IMG/VR virus record: IMGVR_UViG_3300025108_000024
Coordinates: 28,306 to 92,305 of that record
DNA length: 64,000 nucleotides
DNA from: a virus
Direction: 5' to 3' (one strand)
Shown here: positions 9,907 to 20,469 of the stretch, piece after piece
Layout of the letters: each line of letters begins with the position of its first letter
Numbering within the stretch: the first letter of the stretch is position 1
Notes under the pieces: generated by a model
What the model was told of the DNA's origin: nothing
The model's database searches: none
The model's input: the letters and a program-made list of their open reading frames with translations, nothing else
Position numbers and translations under genes: made by a program

Positions 9907-12900
9907 CTAATTATCAGTTTGTTTGATTACTTTACTTATTATATAATTTGGAACTGTCATTCCTTCTTGTTTAGCTTCTTTATAATGTTTTACATTAAGT
10001 TTGTCATATAATTTTGCTGCACTTTTTTCTCTAGATGTACCATCATATTTACCATATATATAGTTATTGTATACACCATACTCTCCTCCTTGTGCCATGG
10101 ATGACATTTCAAAAGGTGATGTATTTTCTTCAACAGCAGCAAATGATTCAGGAAATAAATCTGATCTGTAGCTATTTACCTTTTTAATATAAGAGTCAGC
10201 AGGACGTACAGATCCGGGCATTCCTTCTGGTAGTATTTGACCCATTTTAAAAGCAGCATCAGCTATGGCAGGAACATATTTATAGTTGGTTGAATTAATA
10301 TCTAATAATGTAGCATCATATAAATCTCTTAAAGCTTTTACTTCTTCACTTGAACTTCTATTATCATCTACACGCCCTGTTTTTAATAATCTGTTAGCTC
10401 CTTGATTATATGCTAAGATGGACATATTTCTAATATCAGTTTCTGTTAAACCTAATGAAGGATATTCTTTTGCATAGTCTTTAAAAAGCTCATAGTTTTT
10501 AGTTATCGTATATGTTATTGCATCTAAACCTTTATTGTCATCTTTAAGGTCTTCTACACTATTAATATCAAAATACTTTTTTGCAAAAGCGTCTAATGAA
10601 GCAAGTTTGGTTTTACCAATACCTAATGAAATATCTTTATCTTCTTTCCCTTCAATATCATAAAATACACCTCTAGCAACATTTTTTAAAGTTCCTGTAG
10701 TAACATCATCTCTTGATCTTGGGACACTACTACCAACACCTGTTTCAACACCTGTTATACCAATAACAGTTGACTCAAGCCATTTAGGATCTACCGAAGA
10801 ATTTAATATCTCAGGAATCTTTAAAGAGTTATATTTTGTTCTTTTAAATATATTTTGAAGTTGCTCAAGCCTGGCTCCTTGATACTCAACATTTTTACCA
10901 TCAGAACCAGAATATCTAAATGCTAAATTTTGTATTGCTAAATCATTAACTTCTATATCTTCTATTCCATCAACATTATATCTTGACTTAATCTCAAGAT
11001 TTTCATTTGGTCTTTTTATCCATCCAGTAACTAGTTCATTATATGGTTGTTGTAAAACAGAACCGTTAACATTATGTGTGATAATTGGAATACCATCAAC
11101 TACATCTGAAACAAAACCGCTATGAGTATTATGAGTTTTAGAGTTTAGTGTTTCTTGATGATGACTTGAACCATCCCAATACAAACCAACTATATCACCT
11201 ATTTTATAATCTGATGCTTTTGTTTGTTTTCTCTTTTTTACTTCTTTAGTAACTCTTTTAAGATCTGCTACTGAGTTAACATTTTGAAATGCAGTATCAT
11301 CATATATATTAAAAACAGTATTACTATTTTCACTTTTGTCCATGTTTTCAAATATGTCCCAAGCATCTTTATATTTAACACCCAACGCCTCTGTCATTAC
11401 TTCATTTCCTTCAAGTATAGTACACATACCAGCTGCACATCTTGTCTCATCTAGTTTGCTTGGTATAAAATTAAAAACTTGAGCTTGAGGATCTTCTTGC
11501 GTATTTGCTGTGTTATATGCATCCAATGCCTCTTTAGTTTGATCACCAAATTTTCCATCAATGCTACTTGCATTTCTATTAGTTAGTGTAGGGGAAAGAT
11601 AACCTTCATCAACAAGTTTTTGTTGAATACCCATTACTTCTTTTTCAGTGTCTATAGAATACTTGTTATGATATCTAGATATTGCTGTAGGATTTAAATT
11701 TAAATCATCCACCATGGCTTCATGAGCCTGATATGTTTTAGGTCCGTATACACCATCTTTACCAGTTTTACCAATGTTATATCCTTTTTCTAATAACACT
11801 TCTTGTAAATCTTCAATTTCTTTTTCACTAGCTTCACTCATATCTTTCCAACCTCTTGAATATTCATTGGACTTTTTAATAAAGTCAGCTGTAAGATTAG
11901 GACTGTTATATGGTGTATCTACTAATTTTTCTTCTTCTGATATTTCTTGCATCAACTTTTCAAAATCAACCTCAGACATTGGCTCTGAGTTAGGAAGTAA
12001 TGCTAATTTATTTAATTTGTTATTACTTATAGCTGTATTATCTTGTGCAACTCTTCTTTCATTTATAAGAGTATCATTAACTTGATTAGGATTATCATCA
12101 GCTAAAAAGTCTAGTAATGCTGTATTTTTTTTAAAATCTAAATTAGGTGAAACATTATATCTAGGTCTAACAATTCTAGTATTATCTTGTGCTACAGCAT
12201 ATCTTTCTTCACCGTTACCATATTGAAATGTTTTATATCCATTCTTAATACCTTCTTTTTCTGCAGCTTTTTTACTTTCTAAGAAACTAGCTCTGTCTCC
12301 ATCAGCCTCTACATTTTTATGACCCGTTAACCATACGTCTAAAGAAGATATATTACCGTCTACAAAATCTGAAAGCTTTGTTTTTGACTCAATTAAATTT
12401 GCTAAAAATAATGCGTACTGATCTTCTGAAGATAGTTGATCAGCTGATTTAGCATTTATAATACTATCTTTTATAGTAAAGCCTTTTGCGTTTGCAACAT
12501 TTTTATATCTTTTTAATGCTGTATCAAATGACTCACCTTCAAATTGAAATAAACCTCTACCAGGTCCACCTTGATATTGTTTAGCTTTTGGATCCATTCT
12601 TGACCAAGGGCTTGATTCATGATAAGCAATTGTATCTGCTAATTGACCCCACGTATCTACTGTTCCTCCTCTAGTGTCTACTAAATAATTAGATAAAGCA
12701 TTATAGTCTAATACATTAGAATTTTTAGACACTCCTGCTTTTGGTATAGGAGGAGACCTATCTATTTTATTTGGTAATACTAATTGTTGACCTAACTTTA
12801 AATTTTCATAATCTAAATTAGGGTTAGCTTCTTTTAATGCTTCCCATGGTATTTTATTTTTATTAGCAATACCATAAAATGTATCTCCACTTGCTACTTT

Positions 12901-13209
12901 ATATTCACCCTTTGACTGAAACATTTCTATTCCTCTTTGTGCTAAAGGGACTTCAATAACATGATCTGCATCTCCGTAGTTATAGTTCTTTACCCCAGGT
13001 TTCATATCATGAACAACACCATTGTTTCCATATCCCCTAACTGGAAAATCTACACCTTCCATAGTAATATTACTTGATGGTATGATGTTATAAGGATTGT
13101 TTACATCAGGACTATTTCTTTTATATCCTTCTGTACTAAACATTTCTGATACATGTGTTATGTATTCATTTGGTCCCCCTGGTAGCCCTATACTTTTTTT
13201 ATTTGCCAT
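9907..13209 (-). CDS. Multidomain peptidoglycan-degrading virion protein, 1100 residues
   Basis: Domains in order: a LysM motif at about 102-146 (YKVASGDTFYGIANKNKIPW, ending LKLGQQLVLP); a lysozyme or transglycosylase-like domain at about 185-330 with candidate catalytic E198 in AYHESSPW and GRGLFQFEG; two peptidoglycan-binding (PG_binding_1-like) units at about 462-502 and 523-568; a Cys/His peptidase-like domain (CHAP or NlpC type) at about 588-735 with C591/C596 and the THSGFVSDV and ITHNVNGS segments; and a second possible transglycosylase-like helical domain at about 808-1000 (GITGVETGVGSS, then LAYNQGANRL). The last 60 residues (AQGGEYGVYNNYI...) form a tail seen in other Bacteroidetes phage structural proteins. 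Between the muzzle and cargo genes it is probably packaged and opens the cell wall during DNA entry. Domain names are by eye. Confidence 0.75.
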   Translation of the reverse strand: MANKKSIGLPGGPNEYITHVSEMFSTEGYKRNSPDVNNPYNIIPSSNITMEGVDFPVRGYGNNGVVHDMKPGVKNYNYGDADHVIEVPLAQRGIEMFQSKGEYKVASGDTFYGIANKNKIPWEALKEANPNLDYENLKLGQQLVLPNKIDRSPPIPKAGVSKNSNVLDYNALSNYLVDTRGGTVDTWGQLADTIAYHESSPWSRMDPKAKQYQGGPGRGLFQFEGESFDTALKRYKNVANAKGFTIKDSIINAKSADQLSSEDQYALFLANLIESKTKLSDFVDGNISSLDVWLTGHKNVEADGDRASFLESKKAAEKEGIKNGYKTFQYGNGEERYAVAQDNTRIVRPRYNVSPNLDFKKNTALLDFLADDNPNQVNDTLINERRVAQDNTAISNNKLNKLALLPNSEPMSEVDFEKLMQEISEEEKLVDTPYNSPNLTADFIKKSNEYSRGWKDMSEASEKEIEDLQEVLLEKGYNIGKTGKDGVYGPKTYQAHEAMVDDLNLNPTAISRYHNKYSIDTEKEVMGIQQKLVDEGYLSPTLTNRNASSIDGKFGDQTKEALDAYNTANTQEDPQAQVFNFIPSKLDETRCAAGMCTILEGNEVMTEALGVKYKDAWDIFENMDKSENSNTVFNIYDDTAFQNVNSVADLKRVTKEVKKRKQTKASDYKIGDIVGLYWDGSSHHQETLNSKTHNTHSGFVSDVVDGIPIITHNVNGSVLQQPYNELVTGWIKRPNENLEIKSRYNVDGIEDIEVNDLAIQNLAFRYSGSDGKNVEYQGARLEQLQNIFKRTKYNSLKIPEILNSSVDPKWLESTVIGITGVETGVGSSVPRSRDDVTTGTLKNVARGVFYDIEGKEDKDISLGIGKTKLASLDAFAKKYFDINSVEDLKDDNKGLDAITYTITKNYELFKDYAKEYPSLGLTETDIRNMSILAYNQGANRLLKTGRVDDNRSSSEEVKALRDLYDATLLDINSTNYKYVPAIADAAFKMGQILPEGMPGSVRPADSYIKKVNSYRSDLFPESFAAVEENTSPFEMSSMAQGGEYGVYNNYIYGKYDGTSREKSAAKLYDKLNVKHYKEAKQEGMTVPNYIISKVIKQTDN

Positions 13210-16200
13210 TATCTAATTGATAAATTTAGTTTAGTAGTAGCTAGCTTTAAAAGCATTTTTCTATCACCTGAAATTCTTCTTCTTAATAATACTTTATTAT
13301 AATAATGTCTAAATCTTTTATGTTGAGTTTCTTCCTTAGCATAATTAAGATTTGCGTTATTTAAGTCTCTAATGTATCCATTTACCTGAGTGATAAAGAT
13401 ATTCTGTTGAACAGTACTAAATTCACCTCTATCCATAGTCACATCCCAAAACTGATTAAATCTATATTTCTGTTCTTCTTTAGAATACAATATTCTCATA
13501 TCATTAAAACCAATCACAGGATATTGTACCATAGCAAAAGGATCATTCTTAGGAGTCAAGTCTAATTTTAAAAGACCTGATACTTGTTCTGTATTATGTA
13601 TTATTGCTTCATCAAAATTAAAGTCTAAATCATGCCATCTATCATCAGCACAACCATTTAATAAATCTCCACCATATACATATGATTCAAGCATGTATTC
13701 AACACTACGTAATGTATTAACCTTGTTACCAGTATTTTCTATAATTTCAACTTCCCAAGGATAATCTTTACCGTAGTAATTAACATACTGTGCACATGTA
13801 GCATTGTGTCTCCATATACCACCGGTGCCATCAGACAACCTAGTCTTAGTAGTAAAGAAATGATTTATACTAGGTATTACAAGCTCAGGGTGCCAATCAT
13901 GGAAAGATATCCATGCTCTTGTTTTAGGATCATATGAAACTGTCCATGAAGCTTGTTGAAAAAATACAGGATCTCCAATTTCAATTTCAATCTCTCCACC
14001 AGTCTCAGGAAAATATATAAATGAATTAGTTATTGTATTAAATTCTACACAACCACCCTGTGGTCCTTTTGTTCTAAAAGGGTCATATCCACTTCTTCCA
14101 TCATCACATAAATAACTTTCTCTAAGTTTATAATCAGTTTTAGTAAAATAAACTATGTCATAGTTAGGATCATATATTGTCTGACAACCAACACCTTTAA
14201 TAGGGTTATCACTTAAAGGACTTTGTTCCAATGCTGGAAACTGTCTTATTAAAATAGAAGGAAGGTATTTATTAAACCACTGCTTCATTCCATTGTTGGC
14301 TATATTTTCTAACTTACCTGTATAATGAAATATTTTACCTTGTGCTTGAGATACAAAGAACACTCCCATTGGTGTATTTACCACACCTCGTGCACTTTCG
14401 GATGAACCATATTCATTAGATAAATCACTATTAACAATATTTTGAAAAGGTTGATTAAATAAACCACCATCTCCTACTGTTAATTTAGTACCCATATCTG
14501 TTTGTAGTGTATCAACACCTTGTAACATTTTGGGTGATTGATAAGGAAAAAGAATTAAGGCTCCTGTCTTACTTATTGGTTTAATTACATTTACTTTACT
14601 TTTAAAGTCTTTATAATTATTTGGTAAGAAAACTCTCCAAAAATCTTTCTTTGCTTCAAGCTTAGCTTGTAAAGAGTATAGCAATCTTTTAGGATAATAC
14701 TGATAACAATTTTCAGCAACATACGGATCATAGTCTCTTGGCTGTACAGATCCAAATGATACTACTTGTGTTACAAATTTAGACGGACTTAGTGACAAAT
14801 CATATTTATAAAGATTGCCTTTTTTAATATGATCAGCATGAAACATTTCATCTTTATCAGTGAAACTAAATTCATCATAGTGTCTTTCGTAACTATTATC
14901 ACCCCAATCTCTTTGTGCTAAATTATACTCTGATTCTACATAAAAATCTTGAACTCCATTTACGTGAGTATACATATAAGCGTATGTCATTGCAAATGCA
15001 TGGTTAGGATCAGATCCGTTTCCAAACACTGCTTGCAGACCTGAAGCTGTACTATTTGTTCCTCTGTCTAAATAAAACAAATCATTAGGCATTGCATTTT
15101 CAGAGTTGGTTAAACCTAATGATATAATCTCACTAGCTAACTCAGCTGTATCAAACTTTCTAGTATCCATCCAAAATCTTGGATAAGGAATATTAACTCT
15201 TTTTAAATAGTCATAAGCAAATTCATTAGGTTGACCATTTAAGAAATCTGTAAAAATTGGCATTACCGTTTTTTCAGTAAATCTACCCACATAGGTATCA
15301 CCAGAAAAAATAGGCTGTGAATTAAATTTTTGTTGAGTGCTTACGGGTTCTATTAATTCAATACAACCTCTCATATGAATTTGTTTTATACCATCTAATT
15401 GACCATATTGATTTTCAAATTCAAATTTAATTCCGCCATATAAAGCGGATATATTTCTTTTTCTTTCTTGACCTGGTCTCCTAAGATAAGTATCACCTGT
15501 ATCACTGTCTGCGTCTCCACCAATTTGATACCTAGATTTATCAACTACTGTAGGAATATCTACTTCATCTTCTGTAGCAAGTGCTACAGTTAAAGGTCTA
15601 AATAAGTTATTTATTTTATAGCCATTAAACTCTTGAAAACTACCTCCTACATAGTTTGCATTTATTGTTTTAGTTCTATATTGTTGAGAATCTAATAACC
15701 TTTTAAATTCATAATAAAATCCATGAGAGTTGTGTTTGAAAGCAAAGTCTTGCTCTTTTACCATATTATAAAATAAATCTATAATTTCTTGTGCACCTAT
15801 TGCTATGTTTGTTCTAGCTATAATAGCAGATAAGAATACATTTATAACAGTTGGTATTGCACCTGTTGGATTTTTAATTTCATACTTTGTATTGTATTGA
15901 CCAGAATCAACCCCAGGTATAGAAGCAAATCCATTGTTTGCAACATTTTGGAGTTGTAAATTTAATTTATTAGCAAAACCACCACCACTATATAAAGACG
16001 CAATACTTGTAAGGTCACTAAGTAGTTCATTTAATAAAGCATTACCAATAGCATTTTTAGCAACTGCAACCCCCGCACCGGCTGCACTAGCAGCTACTGA
16101 TGTTAAATAACCAGTACCAGGAATTGAAGTAGCAAAACCACCTACTAAATCAGGAAATACACCCGACATCCCATTTGATAGTCCTGTATACTCATAAGTC

Positions 16201-18281
16201 TCTTGACCTTTTACTGCAGAAATAGCATAACCAACACCAACAAGACCTGCTATCAAAGCAGCTCCATTTCTTATTAATTTATTTTGTGGGTGATTTTCTG
16301 ATTTTACAAAGTAACCATTTGCTTCACCACTTAACTCACCATAAATTCTTGTTTCATAAGCATTTAAAAAAGGCTTTCTAAACATTAAATCAGGTGCGTG
16401 AAAAGTAAACACATCTTTTTTATATCCAGTTAAAGGAGCAAAAGCAGCTTTTGATTGTGTATAATTATGTTGACCATCAGTTCTATAGTTACTATTTCCA
16501 TTGTGAAAATATGTATCAGGTCTTAAATCATTGTATGGATAATTAGGATACAAACCTTTAGAACCTGTACCTGTTGTTTGACCACCTTCAGGAATATCAT
16601 ATTCCCTCATATTTCTAAGCAAGCCTTTTGCAAGAATAGATCTTTGACCCTCTCTTGATCCTCTTAATATTTCATAACCAACTATATTTTCTATTAGGTT
16701 ACCATCATTGTTGACTGGAGCTTGAATGTCTTCAAACGCTACACCTAGTATTCTAATTTTAGTTGCATCAGAATTTGTTAAACGCACTTCATCTGCTGTT
16801 TCTTCCGTTGGCATTTTATGATGTCTTATAGGTAAGCCACATAAATCCTCCCAAATATCTGGTCTAATAGGATTATATTTTTCTGTTGACTCCCAATAAC
16901 CCATATCTCCATTTGCTATTAAAACACCACCATCAACAAGTGGTACATTAGTAGTCTGTAATTTCTGAGCTGTATTGTAAACTTGCCAATTTTTTTCATC
17001 AATAGATAATGCATTTAAATTTCCCGTTGCACTTCCTGTTTCATTTATAGATTGTTGAAACTGAGTAAATCCATTAGTTCTTGGTGCTCTACCCGGTATG
17101 TGATAAGATGAAGATCTTTCACCTGTATTATATATCCATCTAATAAAAAAAGCATATTGTTCATCACGCATTAAACCAGTCTTGTTACCACCTTTTAGAT
17201 AATAATCTGATTCATATTCTACTATTGTCCACTTTGCTTTTATTTTATTTGCTAAAGGTTGATAATTAAAATCAAACTGTTCATAAGGACCTTTACGTAT
17301 TAGGTAATCATTTACTACAAACATAGCATCTGATTTTTCATATGCTGGATTGCGTAAAGGAATTAATTCTAAAGGTACAGTTACCAAAGAAGGATCTATA
17401 TAATCAACTTCTACAAATTGTGTTTCTGTACTGTATAAACCTATTCTTTTTGCTACTTGTGCTTCTTGATTATTAGAAAGTATTACTAACTCATAAAAAT
17501 CAAATTCTTTATCTAGGTTTGATACATTGATAGATAAACCACCGCTTGTTCCCTGGTGATCAAATAATGATTGAAGATTTGAGATACCTATGTAGTCTGT
17601 TACTTTTTGCTCATTAACTGTGTATGCTATGAATGCTTGATACATTCCATTTCTTAATTGACCACCACTCTCTGCTTTTGAAAGGTTAACGCAAGGTGTG
17701 TCTAATAAAGGTGCTAATCTAATTTTTTCACAATCTAATTCTGTTGTGTCCTCATAGATAACACAGGGATCATTTCCTGAAGTTACTATTTGTTTCCATG
17801 GTACGTTGTCTATGTTTAAAACTCTAGATGGATTATTACCATCATCCCAATAAGTTGACCAAGTGCAATCAAAATTTTCTTTAGCTGCTCCTTGTATTAA
17901 ATAGTTTCTATTAAAATTAAGACAGGGTGCATTAACAATTATTTCATATTTGCACATGCTATCATCAAACCTACCTATTTCTGAATTTGTATCATTAGTA
18001 GAATAAATAACCCATTGATCTGCATATAAGTGAATTGCTCCTATTATTGTATAAGGGGCACTACCACATTCTATATTTGCTGGTTCATTTCCCAATGTAG
18101 CAATATCACCATCAACTGAATTATTTATAGCATTTCTTGCATGAGACCATGATTCTTTTGCTTGAAAAGAAGCATTAGTGTCTTTCACCATTCCTTTTAA
18201 AAAAGTCCTGATGTCAACACTTGACGTGTTTTGCATTCTTGGTTGTGCTGCTTGTGAGCGTGCTCTTCTTTTCTTTGCCAT
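13209..18281 (-). CDS. Muzzle or tail-stabilisation type protein, 1690 residues
   Basis: The basic N-terminus (MAKKRRARSQAAQPR) is followed by TFLKGMVKDTNASFQAKESW and ARNAINNSVDGDIATLGNEP, an opening I recognise from the giant tail protein of crAss-like phages that sits after the ring proteins. The protein is mostly beta, with many Tyr, Asp and Gly. A Gly/Ala-rich hydrophobic insert at about 660-790 (AALIAGLVGVGYAISAVKG, VAASAAGAGVAVAKNAIG) could be buried until infection and insert in a membrane. The gene overlaps its downstream neighbour by one base and begins 4 bases after the upstream stop. Assignment to the distal tail opening rests on gene order and length. Confidence 0.7.
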   Translation of the reverse strand: MAKKRRARSQAAQPRMQNTSSVDIRTFLKGMVKDTNASFQAKESWSHARNAINNSVDGDIATLGNEPANIECGSAPYTIIGAIHLYADQWVIYSTNDTNSEIGRFDDSMCKYEIIVNAPCLNFNRNYLIQGAAKENFDCTWSTYWDDGNNPSRVLNIDNVPWKQIVTSGNDPCVIYEDTTELDCEKIRLAPLLDTPCVNLSKAESGGQLRNGMYQAFIAYTVNEQKVTDYIGISNLQSLFDHQGTSGGLSINVSNLDKEFDFYELVILSNNQEAQVAKRIGLYSTETQFVEVDYIDPSLVTVPLELIPLRNPAYEKSDAMFVVNDYLIRKGPYEQFDFNYQPLANKIKAKWTIVEYESDYYLKGGNKTGLMRDEQYAFFIRWIYNTGERSSSYHIPGRAPRTNGFTQFQQSINETGSATGNLNALSIDEKNWQVYNTAQKLQTTNVPLVDGGVLIANGDMGYWESTEKYNPIRPDIWEDLCGLPIRHHKMPTEETADEVRLTNSDATKIRILGVAFEDIQAPVNNDGNLIENIVGYEILRGSREGQRSILAKGLLRNMREYDIPEGGQTTGTGSKGLYPNYPYNDLRPDTYFHNGNSNYRTDGQHNYTQSKAAFAPLTGYKKDVFTFHAPDLMFRKPFLNAYETRIYGELSGEANGYFVKSENHPQNKLIRNGAALIAGLVGVGYAISAVKGQETYEYTGLSNGMSGVFPDLVGGFATSIPGTGYLTSVAASAAGAGVAVAKNAIGNALLNELLSDLTSIASLYSGGGFANKLNLQLQNVANNGFASIPGVDSGQYNTKYEIKNPTGAIPTVINVFLSAIIARTNIAIGAQEIIDLFYNMVKEQDFAFKHNSHGFYYEFKRLLDSQQYRTKTINANYVGGSFQEFNGYKINNLFRPLTVALATEDEVDIPTVVDKSRYQIGGDADSDTGDTYLRRPGQERKRNISALYGGIKFEFENQYGQLDGIKQIHMRGCIELIEPVSTQQKFNSQPIFSGDTYVGRFTEKTVMPIFTDFLNGQPNEFAYDYLKRVNIPYPRFWMDTRKFDTAELASEIISLGLTNSENAMPNDLFYLDRGTNSTASGLQAVFGNGSDPNHAFAMTYAYMYTHVNGVQDFYVESEYNLAQRDWGDNSYERHYDEFSFTDKDEMFHADHIKKGNLYKYDLSLSPSKFVTQVVSFGSVQPRDYDPYVAENCYQYYPKRLLYSLQAKLEAKKDFWRVFLPNNYKDFKSKVNVIKPISKTGALILFPYQSPKMLQGVDTLQTDMGTKLTVGDGGLFNQPFQNIVNSDLSNEYGSSESARGVVNTPMGVFFVSQAQGKIFHYTGKLENIANNGMKQWFNKYLPSILIRQFPALEQSPLSDNPIKGVGCQTIYDPNYDIVYFTKTDYKLRESYLCDDGRSGYDPFRTKGPQGGCVEFNTITNSFIYFPETGGEIEIEIGDPVFFQQASWTVSYDPKTRAWISFHDWHPELVIPSINHFFTTKTRLSDGTGGIWRHNATCAQYVNYYGKDYPWEVEIIENTGNKVNTLRSVEYMLESYVYGGDLLNGCADDRWHDLDFNFDEAIIHNTEQVSGLLKLDLTPKNDPFAMVQYPVIGFNDMRILYSKEEQKYRFNQFWDVTMDRGEFSTVQQNIFITQVNGYIRDLNNANLNYAKEETQHKRFRHYYNKVLLRRRISGDRKMLLKLATTKLNLSIR

Positions 18282-18285
18282 GATT

Positions 18286-19167
18286 TTATCCTAATGTAGG
18301 TCCGCTTTTAAACATATTGTAATAATTGTGGTATTGTGCTTTTCTATTTACTTCCCACATTTTTTTAAGCTCTGCAAAATCAGGGGTGTTAACAAATGAC
18401 AATGCATTATTTCTTGAAGCTCTTAATCTCCCTTCTATAAGGCCTAATTGATTACTAACATTTTCTCCATTAAAAATCATGTTTTCTAATATTCTTTGTT
18501 TTAATGCATATTCATAATATTCATTACAATATGGATGATCTAAAACTAATAGTCTTCCATCAGCATCTTCCATTGCACCTTGAAAATTAATATATACTTT
18601 ACCGGTCTTAAAGTTTGTTTTTAAAAAACCATCTTTAATCTCTCCTACCATTTCAGACCGTACATTAATATTAGGACAATCACATGTAGCATCATTGACG
18701 TTAGCTATACGTAAAGACTCAAAAGCAGTATAACTTCTATACTCCCCGGCTCCTACTTTTTGTACTAATTTATGGCCTGTTCCATTATCACATTCTTTTA
18801 CTATACATACATCATTACACCCAGGATCTTCACATGGACCTGAGCTACCTGGAGCAGGAACATAATCTACAGCAACATCTTCTACATGTGTGCCTGATGG
18901 CATACTCTGTTGTACTGTATAGCTGCCACATATAAATGCATAATTTAAATATGCAAAATCATGTGGTAGTTTAGCTTTTCCATGCTCTATGTCTAATACT
19001 ACTTGTTTTGTTCTATGAATCCTTATTCCTAAGTCATAGTTTACTCTTGTTGCTACTTTAATCAACTGAGCAGAATCTATCATTCCATCTAACGCATAGC
19101 TGGAAAAATCAATAGATACATCTTCCATTAAACTATCAAACGTTCTGTATTTATGTGATATTGCCAT
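18286..19167 (-). CDS. Tail ring-type structural protein, 293 residues
   Basis: The sequence has the style of the conserved crAss-like structural protein that precedes the muzzle gene: helical start (HKYRTFDSLMEDVSIDFSSY, then ATRVNYDLGIRIHRTKQVVL), a beta core, and a helical C-terminus (YYEYALKQRILENMIFNGE, then RASRNNALSFVNTPDFAEL). A Cys-rich loop at about 115-135 (CEDPGCNDVCIVKECDN) may be a species-specific insert or bind metal. It overlaps the 223-residue gene by one base, so the two are probably translationally coupled and occur in the same portal-tail assembly. Which ring it forms cannot be told here. Confidence 0.65.
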   Translation of the reverse strand: MAISHKYRTFDSLMEDVSIDFSSYALDGMIDSAQLIKVATRVNYDLGIRIHRTKQVVLDIEHGKAKLPHDFAYLNYAFICGSYTVQQSMPSGTHVEDVAVDYVPAPGSSGPCEDPGCNDVCIVKECDNGTGHKLVQKVGAGEYRSYTAFESLRIANVNDATCDCPNINVRSEMVGEIKDGFLKTNFKTGKVYINFQGAMEDADGRLLVLDHPYCNEYYEYALKQRILENMIFNGENVSNQLGLIEGRLRASRNNALSFVNTPDFAELKKMWEVNRKAQYHNYYNMFKSGPTLG

Positions 19168-19838
19168 TATCTATGTAAATTAATTTTGTTATCTGAATCT
19201 TCTGCTGGTATCTTTAGTGTATTCATCATTACAGCAAGAACCTGTTGTTCTATTTCTGCAAACAATGCTTCTGGTATATTCATCTCATGTTCATACCTTG
19301 GCTTACAATCATCTTCTGAGTTACATAACCAATCAGATATATCATCATCAAAAACACCTTCTAGCTTTATTGCATCCCATTCTATATTTGGGAAGTATAA
19401 ATAGCCGTTCAAATACCAAAAATATTTTTGATTGTTATATCTAAAAGATGTTGTTTTAGTCATAGAAGTATAAGTACCGGGATGAGTTGCTTGTAGCTCA
19501 ATAGATCCATCAATAGAACTTACTGTTCTAATTAGTGGTCCCCAATAACCTTGCAACATATTAGGTAATTTAATCTTTGTACGTTTTATTGTACATCCAG
19601 ATTGTATACCTGTACACTCTGCCTCTACTTTGTCTACTTCTATTAATTCAATAAATGGGAGTGATTTCCATATTGCATTAAATTTCATAAGCTTATTTGC
19701 ACTGTCTTGTCTTCTGATTAGAAGTTGTGCAAACTTTTGTATCAAGCTATATACATATCTGTCGGTAACAAAAGCATCTTGTACTTCTGCTTTAACTTGA
19801 CCTCTTATTCTTGATATTACTGATCCTATACTTGTCAT
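19167..19838 (-). CDS. Tail ring-type structural protein, 223 residues
   Basis: N-terminal helices (ISRIRGQVKAEVQDAFVTDR, then YSLIQKFAQLLIRRQDSANK) lead into a beta core with FRYNNQKYFWYLNGYLYFPN, and a C-terminal helical segment PEALFAEIEQQVLAVMMNTL with KIPAEDSDNKIN. This last pattern (a helix that contacts neighbours, then a short acidic tail) is what I recall from a conserved crAss-like ring or adaptor protein. A Cys pair in ECTGIQSGCTIK and another in LCNSEDDCKPR are notable for a cytoplasmic protein. It is followed with a one-base overlap by the 293-residue ring-type gene. Confidence 0.65.
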   Translation of the reverse strand: MTSIGSVISRIRGQVKAEVQDAFVTDRYVYSLIQKFAQLLIRRQDSANKLMKFNAIWKSLPFIELIEVDKVEAECTGIQSGCTIKRTKIKLPNMLQGYWGPLIRTVSSIDGSIELQATHPGTYTSMTKTTSFRYNNQKYFWYLNGYLYFPNIEWDAIKLEGVFDDDISDWLCNSEDDCKPRYEHEMNIPEALFAEIEQQVLAVMMNTLKIPAEDSDNKINLHR

Positions 19839-19843
19839 GATGT

Positions 19844-20410
19844 TTATGTTTCAAATTCATCATAGTCCTTAAGTTTGTTATTAGTACTTTCTGAATTTGG
19901 ATCATACAGATGTGAAACTTTCATTTTGTTTTGCATCTTAATGTATTTTGTCCAGTTAGTTGGATATTCTTGTGCAACTGATCTTTTAAAATCTCTGCAG
20001 GCAACAAATGACCACAGCTCTCTATTTTTAAATCTATATTTTGTTGACCAATTTGTATAAAATATTTTACCAATGTTACCGTCCGTATTCCAATTTTTAT
20101 TTCTCAGTACCTTACCATATTCATTTGATTTGGAATAATCAATGTTTACATTCTTTGCCGGTGGGCAAGTTCCTATAAACAAATAACCTAATGAATCTGG
20201 CATTTCCACTCCGTCTCTATGTTTTATTACGCCTTCCCATAATCCTCTATTATATAATTTTATTATTTGTTTTAATTTAGTATTATTTATATTAGAGTAT
20301 AATGGTCTCTTCTCTTTAAATTCTTTAAATGTTTCTTTGTTTAGTAAACCTAAAGTCTTTCTCCTATATCTAGGAGCTGTCAGATCAGGTTTTTTGAAAT
20401 TACTAATCAT
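19844..20410 (-). CDS. Conserved crAss-like protein of unknown function, 188 residues
   Basis: Sequence opens ISNFKKPDLTAPRYRRKTLG and continues with KQIIKLYNRGLWEGVIKHRD, GVEMPDSLGYLFIGTCP and WSTKYRFKNRELWSFVACRD. I recognise this layout (basic start, then GVE.P..LGYLFIGTCP) from a small gene conserved near the tail genes of crAss-like phages; its role is not known to me. It is basic and globular without a signal peptide or zinc motif. It starts a transcript directly after the terminator of the phosphoesterase gene, with a variant of the promoter motif just upstream, and leads by 5 bases into the ring-protein genes. Confidence 0.65.
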   Translation of the reverse strand: MISNFKKPDLTAPRYRRKTLGLLNKETFKEFKEKRPLYSNINNTKLKQIIKLYNRGLWEGVIKHRDGVEMPDSLGYLFIGTCPPAKNVNIDYSKSNEYGKVLRNKNWNTDGNIGKIFYTNWSTKYRFKNRELWSFVACRDFKRSVAQEYPTNWTKYIKMQNKMKVSHLYDPNSESTNNKLKDYDEFET

Positions 20411-20423
20411 AGTTTATATTATT

Positions 20424-20433
20424 AATTTACAAA
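20424..20433 (-). promoter_or_regulatory. Variant promoter-type motif TTTGTAAATT
   Basis: On the minus strand TTTGTAAATT differs by one base from the motif seen at other units and lies 13 bases before the ATG of the 188-residue gene. It overlaps the T-run of the preceding terminator, so termination and re-initiation seem stacked. Confidence 0.35.
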
Positions 20434-20468
20434 AAAAACAGCACTTATGAAAGTTTCACGTGCTGTTC
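20431..20468 (-). terminator. Intrinsic terminator after the phosphoesterase gene
   Basis: On the minus strand a stem ACAGCAC/GTGCTGT, extended inward by GTGAAACT-type pairs, is followed by eight T. It begins 1 base after the phosphoesterase stop codon. Confidence 0.75.
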
Positions 20469-20469
20469 T

